This document shows, piece after piece, positions 53,680 to 63,283 of a stretch of 64,000 nt of DNA. Source of the DNA: Asaia sp037151935 (GTDB lineage: Bacteria; Pseudomonadota; Alphaproteobacteria; Acetobacterales; Acetobacteraceae); assembly GCF_051628905.1 (NCBI RefSeq), contig NZ_CP157575.1, positions 1,488,001-1,552,000 on the forward strand, given 5' to 3'. Under the pieces are notes generated by a model. It searched no databases and was not told where the DNA came from. It worked only from the letters and a program-made list of their open reading frames with translations. Both the position numbers and the translations under genes were made by a program. How positions within the stretch are numbered: the stretch's first letter is position 1; the number at the start of each line of letters is the position of its first letter.

Positions 53680-56387
53680 ACCGCGCTCTCCGTTCCAATA
53701 CGCTCGGCAGGCGCCGTAATTTCAAGCGACACCCATCCCGGTGTGGACCAGGAGCGCGACACCATGTGGGGCGGGCAGGTTGCCACACCTTCAGGCAGGG
53801 TCGGGTCGTACACGGCATCCACAGTGTGGATTTCACCATTCAGCGACAGGCGAACCCGCGCACCTTCAGCGAGCGCACCACCGACACGGATATAGGCCGG
53901 TGCAGCACGCTCGGCGATCGGCTGGGCCATCATGCTCATTTCATCGGTGCCGAACACGCGCGCCTCGGGAAGGAGCATGACCTGACCGGCACGGGCAGCA
54001 AAGGCGTTCGGCACGTCCATGGCATAGCCATGACCGGCCCCTTCAGCCCCCTCGACCAGACGCACGCCGCTATCGCCACCGCGCATCTTGCCACCGATTT
54101 CCTGCTGGAAGCGGTTGAGCGCCTGCTCGGAGTTCCAGCCGGGCACCTGATAGAACGGCACGAGCGTGCCGGGCATGTCGGTGCCGTAGGAGCCTTCCAT
54201 GGTGGAGTGCAGCGGCGTATCGGGCGAGCTCGGCGGCGGAATATCGCGCACACTGATATTGGCGCGAATGGCCGTCCGACCGCTGACGCGATGCGTCTGG
54301 CTGCGCAGCGGTGTGCCTTCGAGCGTGTACTCCGAACCCGGCGCGGCCTCGGGGATGCGCGCAAAGACGGGCATCGTGGTCGCGATTTCGGCGATCAGAT
54401 CGTCGAGCCTGGCCCAGGGCTGCACATGACTGAAGCCAGCGGCCTGCGCCATATCGACGATCCAGCGCCAGCCCGCCTGAAGCGGCGCATCGGGATAGAC
54501 CACCTGGAAGAAACGCTGGGCTCGGCCTTCGGCGCTGACCAGCGTGCCGTCCGTTTCGGAATAGGCTGCCGAAGGGAACGTGATCTGCGACCGAATGGCC
54601 GTCGGCGTCACCGAGTGATCGAGCACGACCAGATTGGCAGCCCCACCGACCAGCGCATCGAACTGCGCTCCATCCAGACGACGGCTCAGATCGTTTTCAA
54701 GCACGATGAGCGTGGCATCGGCAGCGCGTGAGGTAACGGCGTCGAGAGGCAGACCGTCCATGAGAGCGAGCCCCATGGAATTCGCTTCCGGCAGGACGAA
54801 GCTCATCAGCGGCGTCTTGCCCTTGGCGGCGAGCGCCGAAGCGATATTGGCCGTCGCCTGAAGCAGGGCGGGCGATGCGTATTGCAGGCCGGACACCAGA
54901 AGCGGCTTTTCTGCTGCAAGCAGCGTCTCGGCGATACGCGTGGCCGCTGCCGTTTCGGCGTCGGTCAGCCCGGTCACGTCAGGTGCAGAGGCATCGATGC
55001 GATGGGCGATGGCAAAGCCAAGGCGAGCGGCATCGTCAGGCATGGCACGAACGGCCTCCTGAGCGAAACCGTCCAGGTCGGTAACAGTCGGCGATACGAC
55101 GAAGAGCGGCGAGATCGTGTCCTGACCGAGCGTACGCACGGAGGCGTCCATCCAGTGCGGCACGCGGGCCTGATCGGCCGCCTTGTTGAAGGCGGTGCGC
55201 TTGATCTGGCGCAGCGCCAGGCTCATGCGCGGTGAGGTTGCCGAGACATCCTCACCCAGAATCAGCGCACCATCGGCCGTTTCCATTTCCTGCATCGTGG
55301 CGATGCGGGCGTGGGTGGCGGTCAGCAACGACACGGCCAGCTTGACCAGGCTATGCTCAGGCTCGGCCATGCCGGTCGAGAAATTCTCTGCACCGACCAG
55401 CTTGCGCAGGGCGTAGTTCGATTCCAGCGAGGCACGCGGCGAGCCGATACCCACCAGCTTGCCACTCGCTGCAACCTTGCCGAAATGATCGAGAGCGGCC
55501 TGTGCGGGCACCGGCGTCATGTCGCCATCGATTACATAACCCGCCGAGCGCAGACGCGTCGGGGCATTGACCCAGCCATGACCGAAGCGACCGCGATCGC
55601 ACAGGAAGTAGCGGTTCACCTCATCATTATAGCGGTTGAGCGTGCGGCGAACCTTGCCAGCGCGCTCGTTGATGATGGTGTTGCAGCCCGTCGCGCAGTT
55701 GGAGCAGACGGAGGGCGCCCCACGCATATCCCATTTGCGGCTGTACATTTTCGAGAATGGCTTATCGGTGAACACGCCGGTCGGGCAGACCTCGATCAGA
55801 TTGCCCGAGAAGGGGCTCTCAAGCGTGCCGCTCTCATGACGTCCGAAATAGACGTTGTTATGCGAAGCGAACACACCCAGATCTTCGCCACCCGCATAAT
55901 CGCGATAGAAGCGCACGCAACGGTAGCAGGAGATGCAGCGGTTCATTTCGTGCTTCACGAAAGGGCCGAGTTCCTGGTTGTTATGGGTGCGCTTGTCGAA
56001 GCGATAGCGCCGCTCGCGATGACCGGTCATGACGGTCATGTCCTGAAGATGGCACTCGCCGCCTTCTTCACAGACGGGGCAATCATGCGGATGGTTCGTC
56101 ATGAGCCACTCGACCACTTCGCCGCGGAATTCCTTGGCTTCGGGGTCCTCGACCGAGATAATCGCGCCTTCGGTCACAGGTGTCATGCAGGCCATGACGA
56201 TACGACCGCGCGTGTCATCGGCATTGGCGTATTGCTTTACGGCGCATTGGCGACAAGCGCCAACCGAGCCAAGCTCAGGGTGCCAGCAGAAATAAGGCAG
56301 GTCTTTTCCTGCCTCAAGACAGGCCTGCAGAAGGTTCACGTCGGTGCGTGCTTCAACCTCGCGGCCGTCGATTACGATTTTTGCCAT
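53676..56387 (-). CDS. nuoG: NADH-quinone oxidoreductase subunit G
   Basis: The 903-residue subunit has an N-terminal 2Fe-2S domain (C-x10-C-x2-C near residues 34-48, in CWHPELGSVGACRQC), the His-ligated cluster (HDCPVCEEGGEC), a 4Fe-4S motif CISCYRC, and CSNCATGC for the N7-type cluster, then a molybdopterin-oxidoreductase-like domain. Presence of the N7 motif and the length of over 900 residues resemble the E. coli subunit rather than the shorter mitochondrial-type one. Confidence 0.96.
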   Translation of the reverse strand: MAKIVIDGREVEARTDVNLLQACLEAGKDLPYFCWHPELGSVGACRQCAVKQYANADDTRGRIVMACMTPVTEGAIISVEDPEAKEFRGEVVEWLMTNHPHDCPVCEEGGECHLQDMTVMTGHRERRYRFDKRTHNNQELGPFVKHEMNRCISCYRCVRFYRDYAGGEDLGVFASHNNVYFGRHESGTLESPFSGNLIEVCPTGVFTDKPFSKMYSRKWDMRGAPSVCSNCATGCNTIINERAGKVRRTLNRYNDEVNRYFLCDRGRFGHGWVNAPTRLRSAGYVIDGDMTPVPAQAALDHFGKVAASGKLVGIGSPRASLESNYALRKLVGAENFSTGMAEPEHSLVKLAVSLLTATHARIATMQEMETADGALILGEDVSATSPRMSLALRQIKRTAFNKAADQARVPHWMDASVRTLGQDTISPLFVVSPTVTDLDGFAQEAVRAMPDDAARLGFAIAHRIDASAPDVTGLTDAETAAATRIAETLLAAEKPLLVSGLQYASPALLQATANIASALAAKGKTPLMSFVLPEANSMGLALMDGLPLDAVTSRAADATLIVLENDLSRRLDGAQFDALVGGAANLVVLDHSVTPTAIRSQITFPSAAYSETDGTLVSAEGRAQRFFQVVYPDAPLQAGWRWIVDMAQAAGFSHVQPWARLDDLIAEIATTMPVFARIPEAAPGSEYTLEGTPLRSQTHRVSGRTAIRANISVRDIPPPSSPDTPLHSTMEGSYGTDMPGTLVPFYQVPGWNSEQALNRFQQEIGGKMRGGDSGVRLVEGAEGAGHGYAMDVPNAFAARAGQVMLLPEARVFGTDEMSMMAQPIAERAAPAYIRVGGALAEGARVRLSLNGEIHTVDAVYDPTLPEGVATCPPHMVSRSWSTPGWVSLEITAPAERIGTESAV

Positions 56388-56400
56388 CGGGCCGTTCCTC

Positions 56401-57717
56401 CTAAGCCGCCTGCCCTGCGGCGCCGCTCTCTGCGGTGCCGGAGGTGGGCTTGCTAACCATTCGCTGGAAATCCTCGGCGAACATCTTCAGGCCACTGGCC
56501 AGAGGCGCGATTGCACCCGGTGCATGGGCGCAGAAAGTGCGCCCCATCGGGCCAATCAGTCGGGCGGCGTCATGAAGGCGATCGATATCCTCCGGCGTGC
56601 CGCGCCCTTCCTCAATGGCGATCAGAAGACGCTCGACCCAGGGCAGGCCATCACGACAGGGCGTGCACCAGCCGCAGGATTCCTGCGCAAAGAAATGCTC
56701 GAGATTACGGATCATCCCGATCGGGCTGGTCTTGTCGTCGAGCAGAATGGCCAGACCCGTACCAAGGCGGCTGCCCGCCTTTTCCGGCGTCGGGTAGTCC
56801 ATAACGATATCGGCGTGTTCCGCTCCGAGAAACGCCGTCGAGGCGCCACCGGGCAGGAAAGCGCGCAGCTTGTAACCATCCTGCATGCCGCCAGCACATT
56901 CGTTCAGGATCACGCCGAGCGAAGTACCCAGAGGCAGTTCGAATACGCCCGGACGTTTGGCGCGGCCGCTGACACCGTAAAGCTTGGTGCCGCCATCGAC
57001 GCAGGCGCTCAGCCCCAGATACCATTCCGTGCCATTGGCCAGGATATGCGGGATGTTGCTGAAGGTCTCGATATTGTTCACGACCGTCGGCGCGCCCCAC
57101 AGACCACCGATCTGAGGGAAAGGTGGCTTGGCGCGTGGGTTGGCGCGACGACCTTCGAGCGCCGTGATCAGCGCCGTTTCCTCACCGCAGATATAGCGCC
57201 CGGCGGAGGGATGGACATGCAGGTCGAAATCGAAGCCCGAGCCGAGAATGTTCTCGCCCAGGAAACCGGCCTCACGCGCCTGGATGACCGCCTGCTGGAG
57301 ACGCTCCAGACCCAGATGATATTCGCCGCGCAGGAAGATGATGCCGTGCCGAGCCTGAATGGCATAGGCCGAGATAATCATGCCTTCGATGAGCTGGAGA
57401 GGGTTTCCCTCAACGAGGATACGATCCTTGAAAGTGCCGGGCTCCATCTCGTCACCATTGGCGACGATGTATTTGAGGCGGTCCTTCGAGGATTCCTTGG
57501 GGACGAAGCTCCACTTCATGCCGGTGCTGAACCCGGCGCCGCCGCGTCCGCGCAGCTTGGAGTCCGTCACCTCAGTGATGATCTCCGCGGGGCTCATGCC
57601 AAGGGCGCGGCGCAGACCGCGCCAGCCGCCCTTCTTGTCATAGCCAGCCGGGTCGAGCGGCGTCTCGCGATTGACGAGCGCCAGAAGCGGCTGCTTTTCG
57701 GGGTTGAGACCTGTCAT
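56401..57717 (-). CDS. nuoF: NADH-quinone oxidoreductase subunit F
   Basis: NuoF holds the NADH and FMN sites and cluster N3. The 438-residue protein has GRGGAGFSTGMKW for nucleotide binding, GRYICGEETALITALEG, and the 4Fe-4S ligands in ESCGWCTPCRDG plus the distant Cys in TFCAHA. The ATG at 57717 overlaps the nuoE stop; a GTG one codon earlier is possible. Confidence 0.97.
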   Translation of the reverse strand: MTGLNPEKQPLLALVNRETPLDPAGYDKKGGWRGLRRALGMSPAEIITEVTDSKLRGRGGAGFSTGMKWSFVPKESSKDRLKYIVANGDEMEPGTFKDRILVEGNPLQLIEGMIISAYAIQARHGIIFLRGEYHLGLERLQQAVIQAREAGFLGENILGSGFDFDLHVHPSAGRYICGEETALITALEGRRANPRAKPPFPQIGGLWGAPTVVNNIETFSNIPHILANGTEWYLGLSACVDGGTKLYGVSGRAKRPGVFELPLGTSLGVILNECAGGMQDGYKLRAFLPGGASTAFLGAEHADIVMDYPTPEKAGSRLGTGLAILLDDKTSPIGMIRNLEHFFAQESCGWCTPCRDGLPWVERLLIAIEEGRGTPEDIDRLHDAARLIGPMGRTFCAHAPGAIAPLASGLKMFAEDFQRMVSKPTSGTAESGAAGQAA

Positions 57718-58238
57718 CACTTCTTCCTCGCCCGAATATCGTCGATGATGCCGTCAATGTCCTCCGGGCGGACAGGACCGAACAGATCCTTGCCGACCAG
57801 CATGGCCGGGGCATGGTCGCAGTGACCGAGGCAGACGATCGGCAGCACGGTGAATTCACCGTCAGGCGTCGTCTCGCCCATTTTCACGCCCAGCTTCTTG
57901 CACAGGCGTTCACGTGTCTGTTCGGCGCCCATGATGTAGCAGGAGACGGAGTCACAAAGCATGACCACGTTCTTGCCGACCGGCTTGCGGAACAGCAGAT
58001 TGAAATAGGTGGCAATCCCGTCGAGATCGGCCTGGGACATACCCAGAATGCGTGCCGTGTGAGCGAGATGCGCGTCGTTGATCCAGCCGAAGCGTTCCTG
58101 CACCAGACGCAGCGCCTCGATGGCGGCGCCACGAGGATGATGCTCGTGGGCGGCCATGTCGATGAACGTATCGACGAGATCCTGGGGCAGATCCTTGGGG
58201 AGTTCGGCGTCCTGCGCCGTAAGTTCAGCGGTCGACAT
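57717..58238 (-). CDS. nuoE: NADH-quinone oxidoreductase subunit E
   Basis: NuoE is a thioredoxin-fold subunit with the N1a 2Fe-2S cluster. The 173-residue protein has ligands in CDSVSC (C-x4-C) and CLGHC (C-x3-C). GIATYFNLLFRKPVGKNV is typical. Its start overlaps the nuoCD end by 14 bases. Confidence 0.96.
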   Translation of the reverse strand: MSTAELTAQDAELPKDLPQDLVDTFIDMAAHEHHPRGAAIEALRLVQERFGWINDAHLAHTARILGMSQADLDGIATYFNLLFRKPVGKNVVMLCDSVSCYIMGAEQTRERLCKKLGVKMGETTPDGEFTVLPIVCLGHCDHAPAMLVGKDLFGPVRPEDIDGIIDDIRARKK

Positions 58239-59988
58239 CGGCCATCACAAAATCGATGCTTCCGATAATGGCGATCAGATCGGCAATCATGGTGCCGCGT
58301 GACAGCATCGGAAGCTGTTGCAGATGAATGAACGACGGGGTGCGGATACGTGTCCGGTAAGACATCGTGCCGCCATCGCTCACAAGGTAATACTGGTTGA
58401 GCCCCTTGGTCGCCTCGATGCAGGAGCGCACTTCGCCCTGCGGAATGACCGGCCCCCAACTGACGCCCACGAAGTGATGGATGAGCGTCTCGATGTCATG
58501 CATCGTGCGTGGCTTCGGCGGCGGCATGGCCAGCGGATGCTCGGCCTTGTAGTCACCACCCGGCATGTTATCGAGGCAGTAGCGGATGATACGCAGGCTC
58601 TGGCGGATCTCTTCGATATGCACCGCGGCACGGTCATAGCAATCGCCATTGACGGCGGTCGGAATATCGAAATCGATCTGGTCATAGCCCGAGTAGGGCG
58701 CCTTGCGGCGATAATCCCATTCGAGACCCGTGGCGCGCAGCCCCGGACCCGTCACACCCCAGTCGATGGCCTCTTCGGTGTTATAGACGCCAACGCCCTT
58801 CGTACGGGCCTTGAAGATGGGGTTCTTCATGACGAGTTCGTTGTACTCGTCGAGACGCTTGGGCAGATAATCGAGGAAGGCACGAACTTCGCCATCCCAG
58901 CCCTGCGGCAGATCCATGGCCACGCCGCCGATGCGGAAGAAGGCCGGATGCATACGGAAGCCGCAGATCTTCTCGATGATCTCGAAAACGCGCTCGCGAT
59001 CGGTGAAGATATAGAAGACCGGCGAAAGCTGACCCAGATCCTGCACCATGGTTCCGTAGAACACGAGATGGCTGGAAATACGGAAGAATTCTGCCAGCAT
59101 CACGCGAATAAGCTGCGCACGGGGCGGCACGGTGATGCCTGCGAGCTTTTCGACACCCATCACATAGGGGAAATTGTTCATCACCCCGCCGACATAGTCG
59201 ATACGGTCGGTATAGGGGATGTAGCTGTGCCAGGTCTGGCGCTCGGCCATCTTCTCGGCGCCGCGATGATGGAAGCCGATATCGGGCACCGCATCGACAA
59301 TGAATTCACCCTCAAGCTGCAGCACGACGCGGAATACGCCATGGACCGAAGGATGGTTCGGGCCGAGATTGAGGAACATGAAGTCGCTATTGTCGGAATG
59401 ACGCTTCATGCCCCAGGACTCAGGGTCGAATTTCAGCGCTTCCTGCTCGTCGAAAACCTGGTCTTCAGAGAGCGTATAGGGCGGACGCTCGGTAGCGCGG
59501 GCATAATGGTCCTTGCGCAGCGGATGCCCGACCCAGGTCGGCGGGGTCAGGATGCGCGAGAGATGCGGATGCCCCTCGAACACGACACCGAACAGATCCC
59601 AGACCTCGCGCTCCAGCCAGTTCGCATTCGGCCAGATATCGGAAATCGTGCCGATATTCGGATCATCGACCGAAAGCGGCACCTTGAAGCGCACTTCGTC
59701 AATAGGACCGTTGAAGGACTGGATGTGATAGACGACCGTGAAATCGGACGCTGGCAAACCATCGCGATGGATACGCTGGCGTTCGTCCACGCATGTCAGG
59801 TCGAGCAGCATGCGCAATGTGCCGCCAGACTTGACCGCCTGCAGAACGGCGCGGATCTGGCCGCGCGACACCCAGAAGGTCGGCACGCCATCGCGCGTCG
59901 ATTCTTCGAGCATGATCATATGCGGGGGGAAGGCGGCGACTGCCGCCCCCATGACGCCCGAACGGGTTTTTTCGAAAACTTCGCTCAT
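58225..59988 (-). CDS. nuoCD: Fused NADH-quinone oxidoreductase subunit C/D
   Basis: A 587-residue fusion. The NuoC part (about residues 1-190) has EVWDLFGVVFEGHPHLSRIL and RKDHY; the NuoD part (about 205-587) has NLGPNHPSVHGVFRVVLQLEGE and the quinone-site region DIGFHHRGAEK. The join is continuous with no stop or frameshift. The ATG at 59988, with GAGGAG upstream, is chosen; the longer frame overlaps nuoB. Fusion is as in E. coli, whereas most Alphaproteobacteria have separate nuoC and nuoD. Confidence 0.96.
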   Translation of the reverse strand: MSEVFEKTRSGVMGAAVAAFPPHMIMLEESTRDGVPTFWVSRGQIRAVLQAVKSGGTLRMLLDLTCVDERQRIHRDGLPASDFTVVYHIQSFNGPIDEVRFKVPLSVDDPNIGTISDIWPNANWLEREVWDLFGVVFEGHPHLSRILTPPTWVGHPLRKDHYARATERPPYTLSEDQVFDEQEALKFDPESWGMKRHSDNSDFMFLNLGPNHPSVHGVFRVVLQLEGEFIVDAVPDIGFHHRGAEKMAERQTWHSYIPYTDRIDYVGGVMNNFPYVMGVEKLAGITVPPRAQLIRVMLAEFFRISSHLVFYGTMVQDLGQLSPVFYIFTDRERVFEIIEKICGFRMHPAFFRIGGVAMDLPQGWDGEVRAFLDYLPKRLDEYNELVMKNPIFKARTKGVGVYNTEEAIDWGVTGPGLRATGLEWDYRRKAPYSGYDQIDFDIPTAVNGDCYDRAAVHIEEIRQSLRIIRYCLDNMPGGDYKAEHPLAMPPPKPRTMHDIETLIHHFVGVSWGPVIPQGEVRSCIEATKGLNQYYLVSDGGTMSYRTRIRTPSFIHLQQLPMLSRGTMIADLIAIIGSIDFVMADVDR

Positions 59989-60001
59989 TGCCGCCCGCTC
60001 C

Positions 60002-60643
60002 TCAGATCGTGTCCGGTGTGCGCAGCTTCGTAACCGCCATGCGCTCTTCGCGCTTGAGGTCACGCATGCTGGCCGGGGTCACCTTGGTCACGCCCTGATC
60101 GCCTACCATCCAACTGAGCGGACGGCGCTGCTTGCCGATTGAGTCCTGGAGCAGCATCAGTCCTTCAAGCAACGCATCGGGGCGCGGCGGGCAGCCCGGT
60201 ACATACACATCGACGGGCAGGAAGCTGTCGACGCCCTGCACAACGCTGTAGATGTCATACATACCGCCCGAATTGGCGCAGGAGCCCATGGAAATCACCC
60301 AACGCGGCTCGAGCATCTGGTCGTAGAGATACTTCACGATAGGGGCCATCTTGCGGAACACCGTACCGGCAATCACGATCAGGTCGGCCTCACGCGGGGT
60401 GGCGCGCAGCACTTCGGAACCGAAGCGGGCGATATCGTAACGGCTGGTAAAGGCCGTCGCCATTTCAACGTAACAGCAGGACAGGCCGAAATTGAACGGC
60501 CAGACCGAGTTCTTCTGCCCCCACGAAATGAAATCCTGCAGCTTGCCCACAACGAGGTTGCTACGCACATCTTCATGCATCAGCAATTCTTCGGGAGATT
60601 GCAGGCGGGGTTCGCCAACGGCGGAGGTAAGAGTCCAAGTCAT
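60002..60643 (-). CDS. nuoB: NADH-quinone oxidoreductase subunit B
   Basis: NuoB binds the terminal N2 cluster next to quinone. The 213-residue protein has the tandem cysteines in GLSCCYVEMA, and ligands in MGSCANSGG and VPGCPPRP. Start at 60643 lies 2 bases after nuoA. Confidence 0.97.
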   Translation of the reverse strand: MTWTLTSAVGEPRLQSPEELLMHEDVRSNLVVGKLQDFISWGQKNSVWPFNFGLSCCYVEMATAFTSRYDIARFGSEVLRATPREADLIVIAGTVFRKMAPIVKYLYDQMLEPRWVISMGSCANSGGMYDIYSVVQGVDSFLPVDVYVPGCPPRPDALLEGLMLLQDSIGKQRRPLSWMVGDQGVTKVTPASMRDLKREERMAVTKLRTPDTI

Positions 60644-60645
60644 CG

Positions 60646-61113
60646 TTATACGACCTCGCGCGCGGGAATTTTGACAAGTTCAACGGGGGAATTGGGTGGC
60701 ACCTTGACCGGCATGCGGCGGTGCTTGGGGCCCCATTCGAGGGCGCCACTGCGCCAGAGGTAAACCAGGGCGAGCGTCAGGAAGACGACAAAAGTCGCGA
60801 CCGAGATGAAGGCGGCCCAGCCAGCCTCGACCACCACGGAAGCCCATGAATAGATGAAGACGCTTTCAACATCGAAAATCACGAAGAACACGGCCAGTAG
60901 ATAATACTGAACCGGCAGACGGATACGCGCCGACCCTGTGGAGAGGATACCTGACTCATAAGGCAGGCTCATCGAACGACCGCGTGCAGCACCGACGCGA
61001 CGGGGCCCTAAAGCAGCAGAGAGCGCCACCACGATGCAAAGGAAAATGACCGTGAAGGCCACGTAGATCGCTAAAGCATGATCTGCAAGAAACTGAGACA
61101 CTGGCGCAACCAC
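60646..61113 (-). CDS. nuoA: NADH-quinone oxidoreductase subunit A
   Basis: A 155-residue three-helix membrane subunit with FFVIFDVESVFIYSWA, the conserved loop and helix. It is the first gene of the 13-gene operon. The upstream 255 bases contain two Fur-box-like repeats. Confidence 0.95.
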   Translation of the reverse strand: MVAPVSQFLADHALAIYVAFTVIFLCIVVALSAALGPRRVGAARGRSMSLPYESGILSTGSARIRLPVQYYLLAVFFVIFDVESVFIYSWASVVVEAGWAAFISVATFVVFLTLALVYLWRSGALEWGPKHRRMPVKVPPNSPVELVKIPAREVV

Positions 61114-61301
61114 CTATTCCCGACGGGACCAGCAGCCTGAGCTCCATCAAGGCGTGTAACACCGGTCTGGAACTAAAAAGCTAGTGGTCGTGAGGTTTTT
61201 TTCTGCGCCATTGCCTAGCATCACATCAAGTGCCTGCCTATCACCTGACCGAGAACACACGAAGCCGTGATCAATTAGGTATTAGGATAGTCCTCTTTTT
61301 G

Positions 61302-61320
61302 TTGATACTGATTATCAACT
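61302..61320. promoter_or_regulatory. Fur-box-like site 1 upstream of nuoA
   Basis: TTGATACTGATTATCAACT contains TGATACT-G-ATTATCA, a 7-1-7 inverted repeat one base from the Fur consensus TGATAAT-N-ATTATCA. It lies about 190 bases before nuoA. An identical copy is at 61356-61374. Confidence 0.65.
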
Positions 61321-61355
61321 TCCGTGCCGTTTTCCAAACAGGCGTCGACACTTAA

Positions 61356-61374
61356 TTGATACTGATTATCAACT
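61356..61374. promoter_or_regulatory. Fur-box-like site 2, overlapping the GH15 stop codon
   Basis: A second exact copy of TTGATACTGATTATCAACT, 54 bases from the first (about five helical turns). It overlaps the last codons and stop of the minus-strand GH15 gene at 61369-61374. Confidence 0.65.
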
Positions 61375-63183
61375 AGTGACTTTCTCGCGATATATTACCT
61401 GATCGAGATATTGGCCGGCCCTGATCAGCGCGAGGTGGGTGAAAGCCTGCGGAAAGTTGCCCAGATGCTCACCTGCCGGGCCGATTTCCTCTGAAAACAG
61501 CCCGACATGGTTGGCATAGGAGAGCGTCTTGTCGAAGAGAAAGCGCGCCATCAGCAGGTCGCCCGAGCGGGCCAGACATTCGATGTACCAGAACGAGCAC
61601 ATGGTGAACGTGCCCTCACGTCCTTCCAGCCCGTCATCATTATCGCCTTCAGCCACATGATAGCGAAAGACATGACTGTCATCGAGCAATTGCTCTCCCA
61701 CAGCCCGCAGGGTCGAGGCCCATCGCGGATCGTGATCGCCTATGAAGCCCATGAGCGGCATCAGCAGGCAGGAGGCATCGATGGCTGTGCCCCCCTTGTA
61801 CTGGACGAAATACTGTAATTCCTCATTCCAGAAATTATTCTGCACATCCATATAAATGGCATTGCGCTCTCGCACCCAGACCGCAACACGTGCAGGGAAC
61901 CCACGCTCTTCTGCCAGACGTATTGCGCGATCGAGCGCAACCCAGCACATAATACGAGAGAAGAGAAAGTGCTTCTTACCACCCCTCACCTCCCATATAC
62001 TTTCATCCGGCTGGTTCCAGTTAACACATAGCCAATCGATTCCTTCGGCGACCGACTCCCAGGCCTTCCAGCTCAACCGCTCACAATGACGATCCGCATG
62101 ATAAACGGCGTCCATCATCTCACCGATGATATCCAGCTGAAGCTGATCCTCTGCTCCATTGCCGATACGCACGGGGCGCGAATCACGGAATCCTCTGAAA
62201 TGAGTCAGATCGGTTTCGGGCACAAAAGCCTTGCCATCAATGGCGTACATGACTTTCAGACGGGCTTCACCGGGCTGCGCCTCAAGCCGACGCTGGTGCA
62301 GCCAGCGGATAAACGCCGTTGCCTCTTCAGTGTGGCCTGTCTTCATGAAGGCATAGACCATGAATGACGAGTCGCGGATCCAGCAGTAACGATAATCCCA
62401 GTTACGCACCCCCCCTGGGTCTTCGGGCAGACCGAAGGTCGCAGCAGCCACCATTGACCCATGCTCAGCAGAAGTCAGCAGCTTGAGCGCAAGCGTCGAC
62501 CGTGTGATCTGGTCATGCCAGCGCCCATGATAGCTCGCGCGCGCCACCCAATCGATCCAGTAATTGGCCGTAGCCTTGAATGCGGTCGCCGTCCAGTGAT
62601 CCTCAAGGCAGAGATTCTCCTCGGTCGTCAGACTATCGAGCATGAATGTCGCCGTTTCGTTGAGTTGCAGCACGAACTCGGCGCAGGCATCGTCCTCGAT
62701 CAGCACCATCGGGATGGTCGAGCTGATACGCAGCGGCGGCAGATCATCGCGAAGCGGCTCGAACAGGATCACTCTCTCGTTCAGGACGCGAGCCTTGTGG
62801 CCAACACGGGCATAATCGAAGCGTGGCGCGCAATGCAGCCGGAATTTCAGCGTACCTCTAACGGCCTTTACACGCCTGATCACGCGCTGCTCGGGGTAAT
62901 CTGGAGCGAGGGTCATGAAGTCCGAAATTTCGCTTACGCCTTCGGGCGAGAGCACACGCGTCAGCAGGACATTGGTGTCCGGTACATAGAACTGGCGAAA
63001 CCTGCCCCCCTCAAGCACCGGTGCGAGCTCGAAAAACCCGGCACTCGGCTCAAGCAACGATGCAAAGACGCTTGGGGAGTCGAAACGCGGCCAGCACATG
63101 AAGTCGATCGACCCGTTCAGCGCGACCAGAGCGGTTGTGCGCAGATCGCCGATCACGGCATGATTTTCAATTGCCATACTCAT
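61369..63183 (-). CDS. Glycoside hydrolase family 15 protein (glucoamylase/trehalase-like)
   Basis: GH15 enzymes hydrolyse alpha-glucosidic bonds; bacterial intracellular members include glucoamylases, glucodextranases and trehalases. The 604-residue protein has an N-terminal beta-sandwich and a C-terminal (alpha/alpha)6 domain from about residue 225 (NWDYRYCWIRDSSFMVYAF). Candidate catalytic glutamates are Glu398 in ESIWEVRGG and Glu566 in SEEIGPAGEHLGNFPQAFTH. No signal peptide. The start MSMAIENHAVIGDLRTTALV is typical. It lies 100 bases after zwf on the same strand, probably cotranscribed. Substrate cannot be decided. Confidence 0.9.
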   Translation of the reverse strand: MSMAIENHAVIGDLRTTALVALNGSIDFMCWPRFDSPSVFASLLEPSAGFFELAPVLEGGRFRQFYVPDTNVLLTRVLSPEGVSEISDFMTLAPDYPEQRVIRRVKAVRGTLKFRLHCAPRFDYARVGHKARVLNERVILFEPLRDDLPPLRISSTIPMVLIEDDACAEFVLQLNETATFMLDSLTTEENLCLEDHWTATAFKATANYWIDWVARASYHGRWHDQITRSTLALKLLTSAEHGSMVAAATFGLPEDPGGVRNWDYRYCWIRDSSFMVYAFMKTGHTEEATAFIRWLHQRRLEAQPGEARLKVMYAIDGKAFVPETDLTHFRGFRDSRPVRIGNGAEDQLQLDIIGEMMDAVYHADRHCERLSWKAWESVAEGIDWLCVNWNQPDESIWEVRGGKKHFLFSRIMCWVALDRAIRLAEERGFPARVAVWVRERNAIYMDVQNNFWNEELQYFVQYKGGTAIDASCLLMPLMGFIGDHDPRWASTLRAVGEQLLDDSHVFRYHVAEGDNDDGLEGREGTFTMCSFWYIECLARSGDLLMARFLFDKTLSYANHVGLFSEEIGPAGEHLGNFPQAFTHLALIRAGQYLDQVIYREKVTS

Positions 63184-63283
63184 TATCAGTTCTTTCGACC
63201 CTGCCCTTTTACGGGAAGCTTATTCTGGAAAACCGGCTTATCGACCCGAGACGCAGGCGTGTCGGACAGGACAACCGACGGGC

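Noticed and set aside
58318..60033. 571-codon plus-strand open frame
   Set aside because: It is exactly antisense to nuoCD. Its composition (many His, Arg, Asp, Ile) follows from the codon pattern of the real gene, and it has no recognisable motif or ribosome-binding site.
61302..61374. FNR/CRP-type reading of the TTGAT...ATCAA repeats
   Set aside because: FNR sites need a 4-base spacer between TTGAT and ATCAA; here it is 7. The 7-1-7 Fur pattern fits much better.
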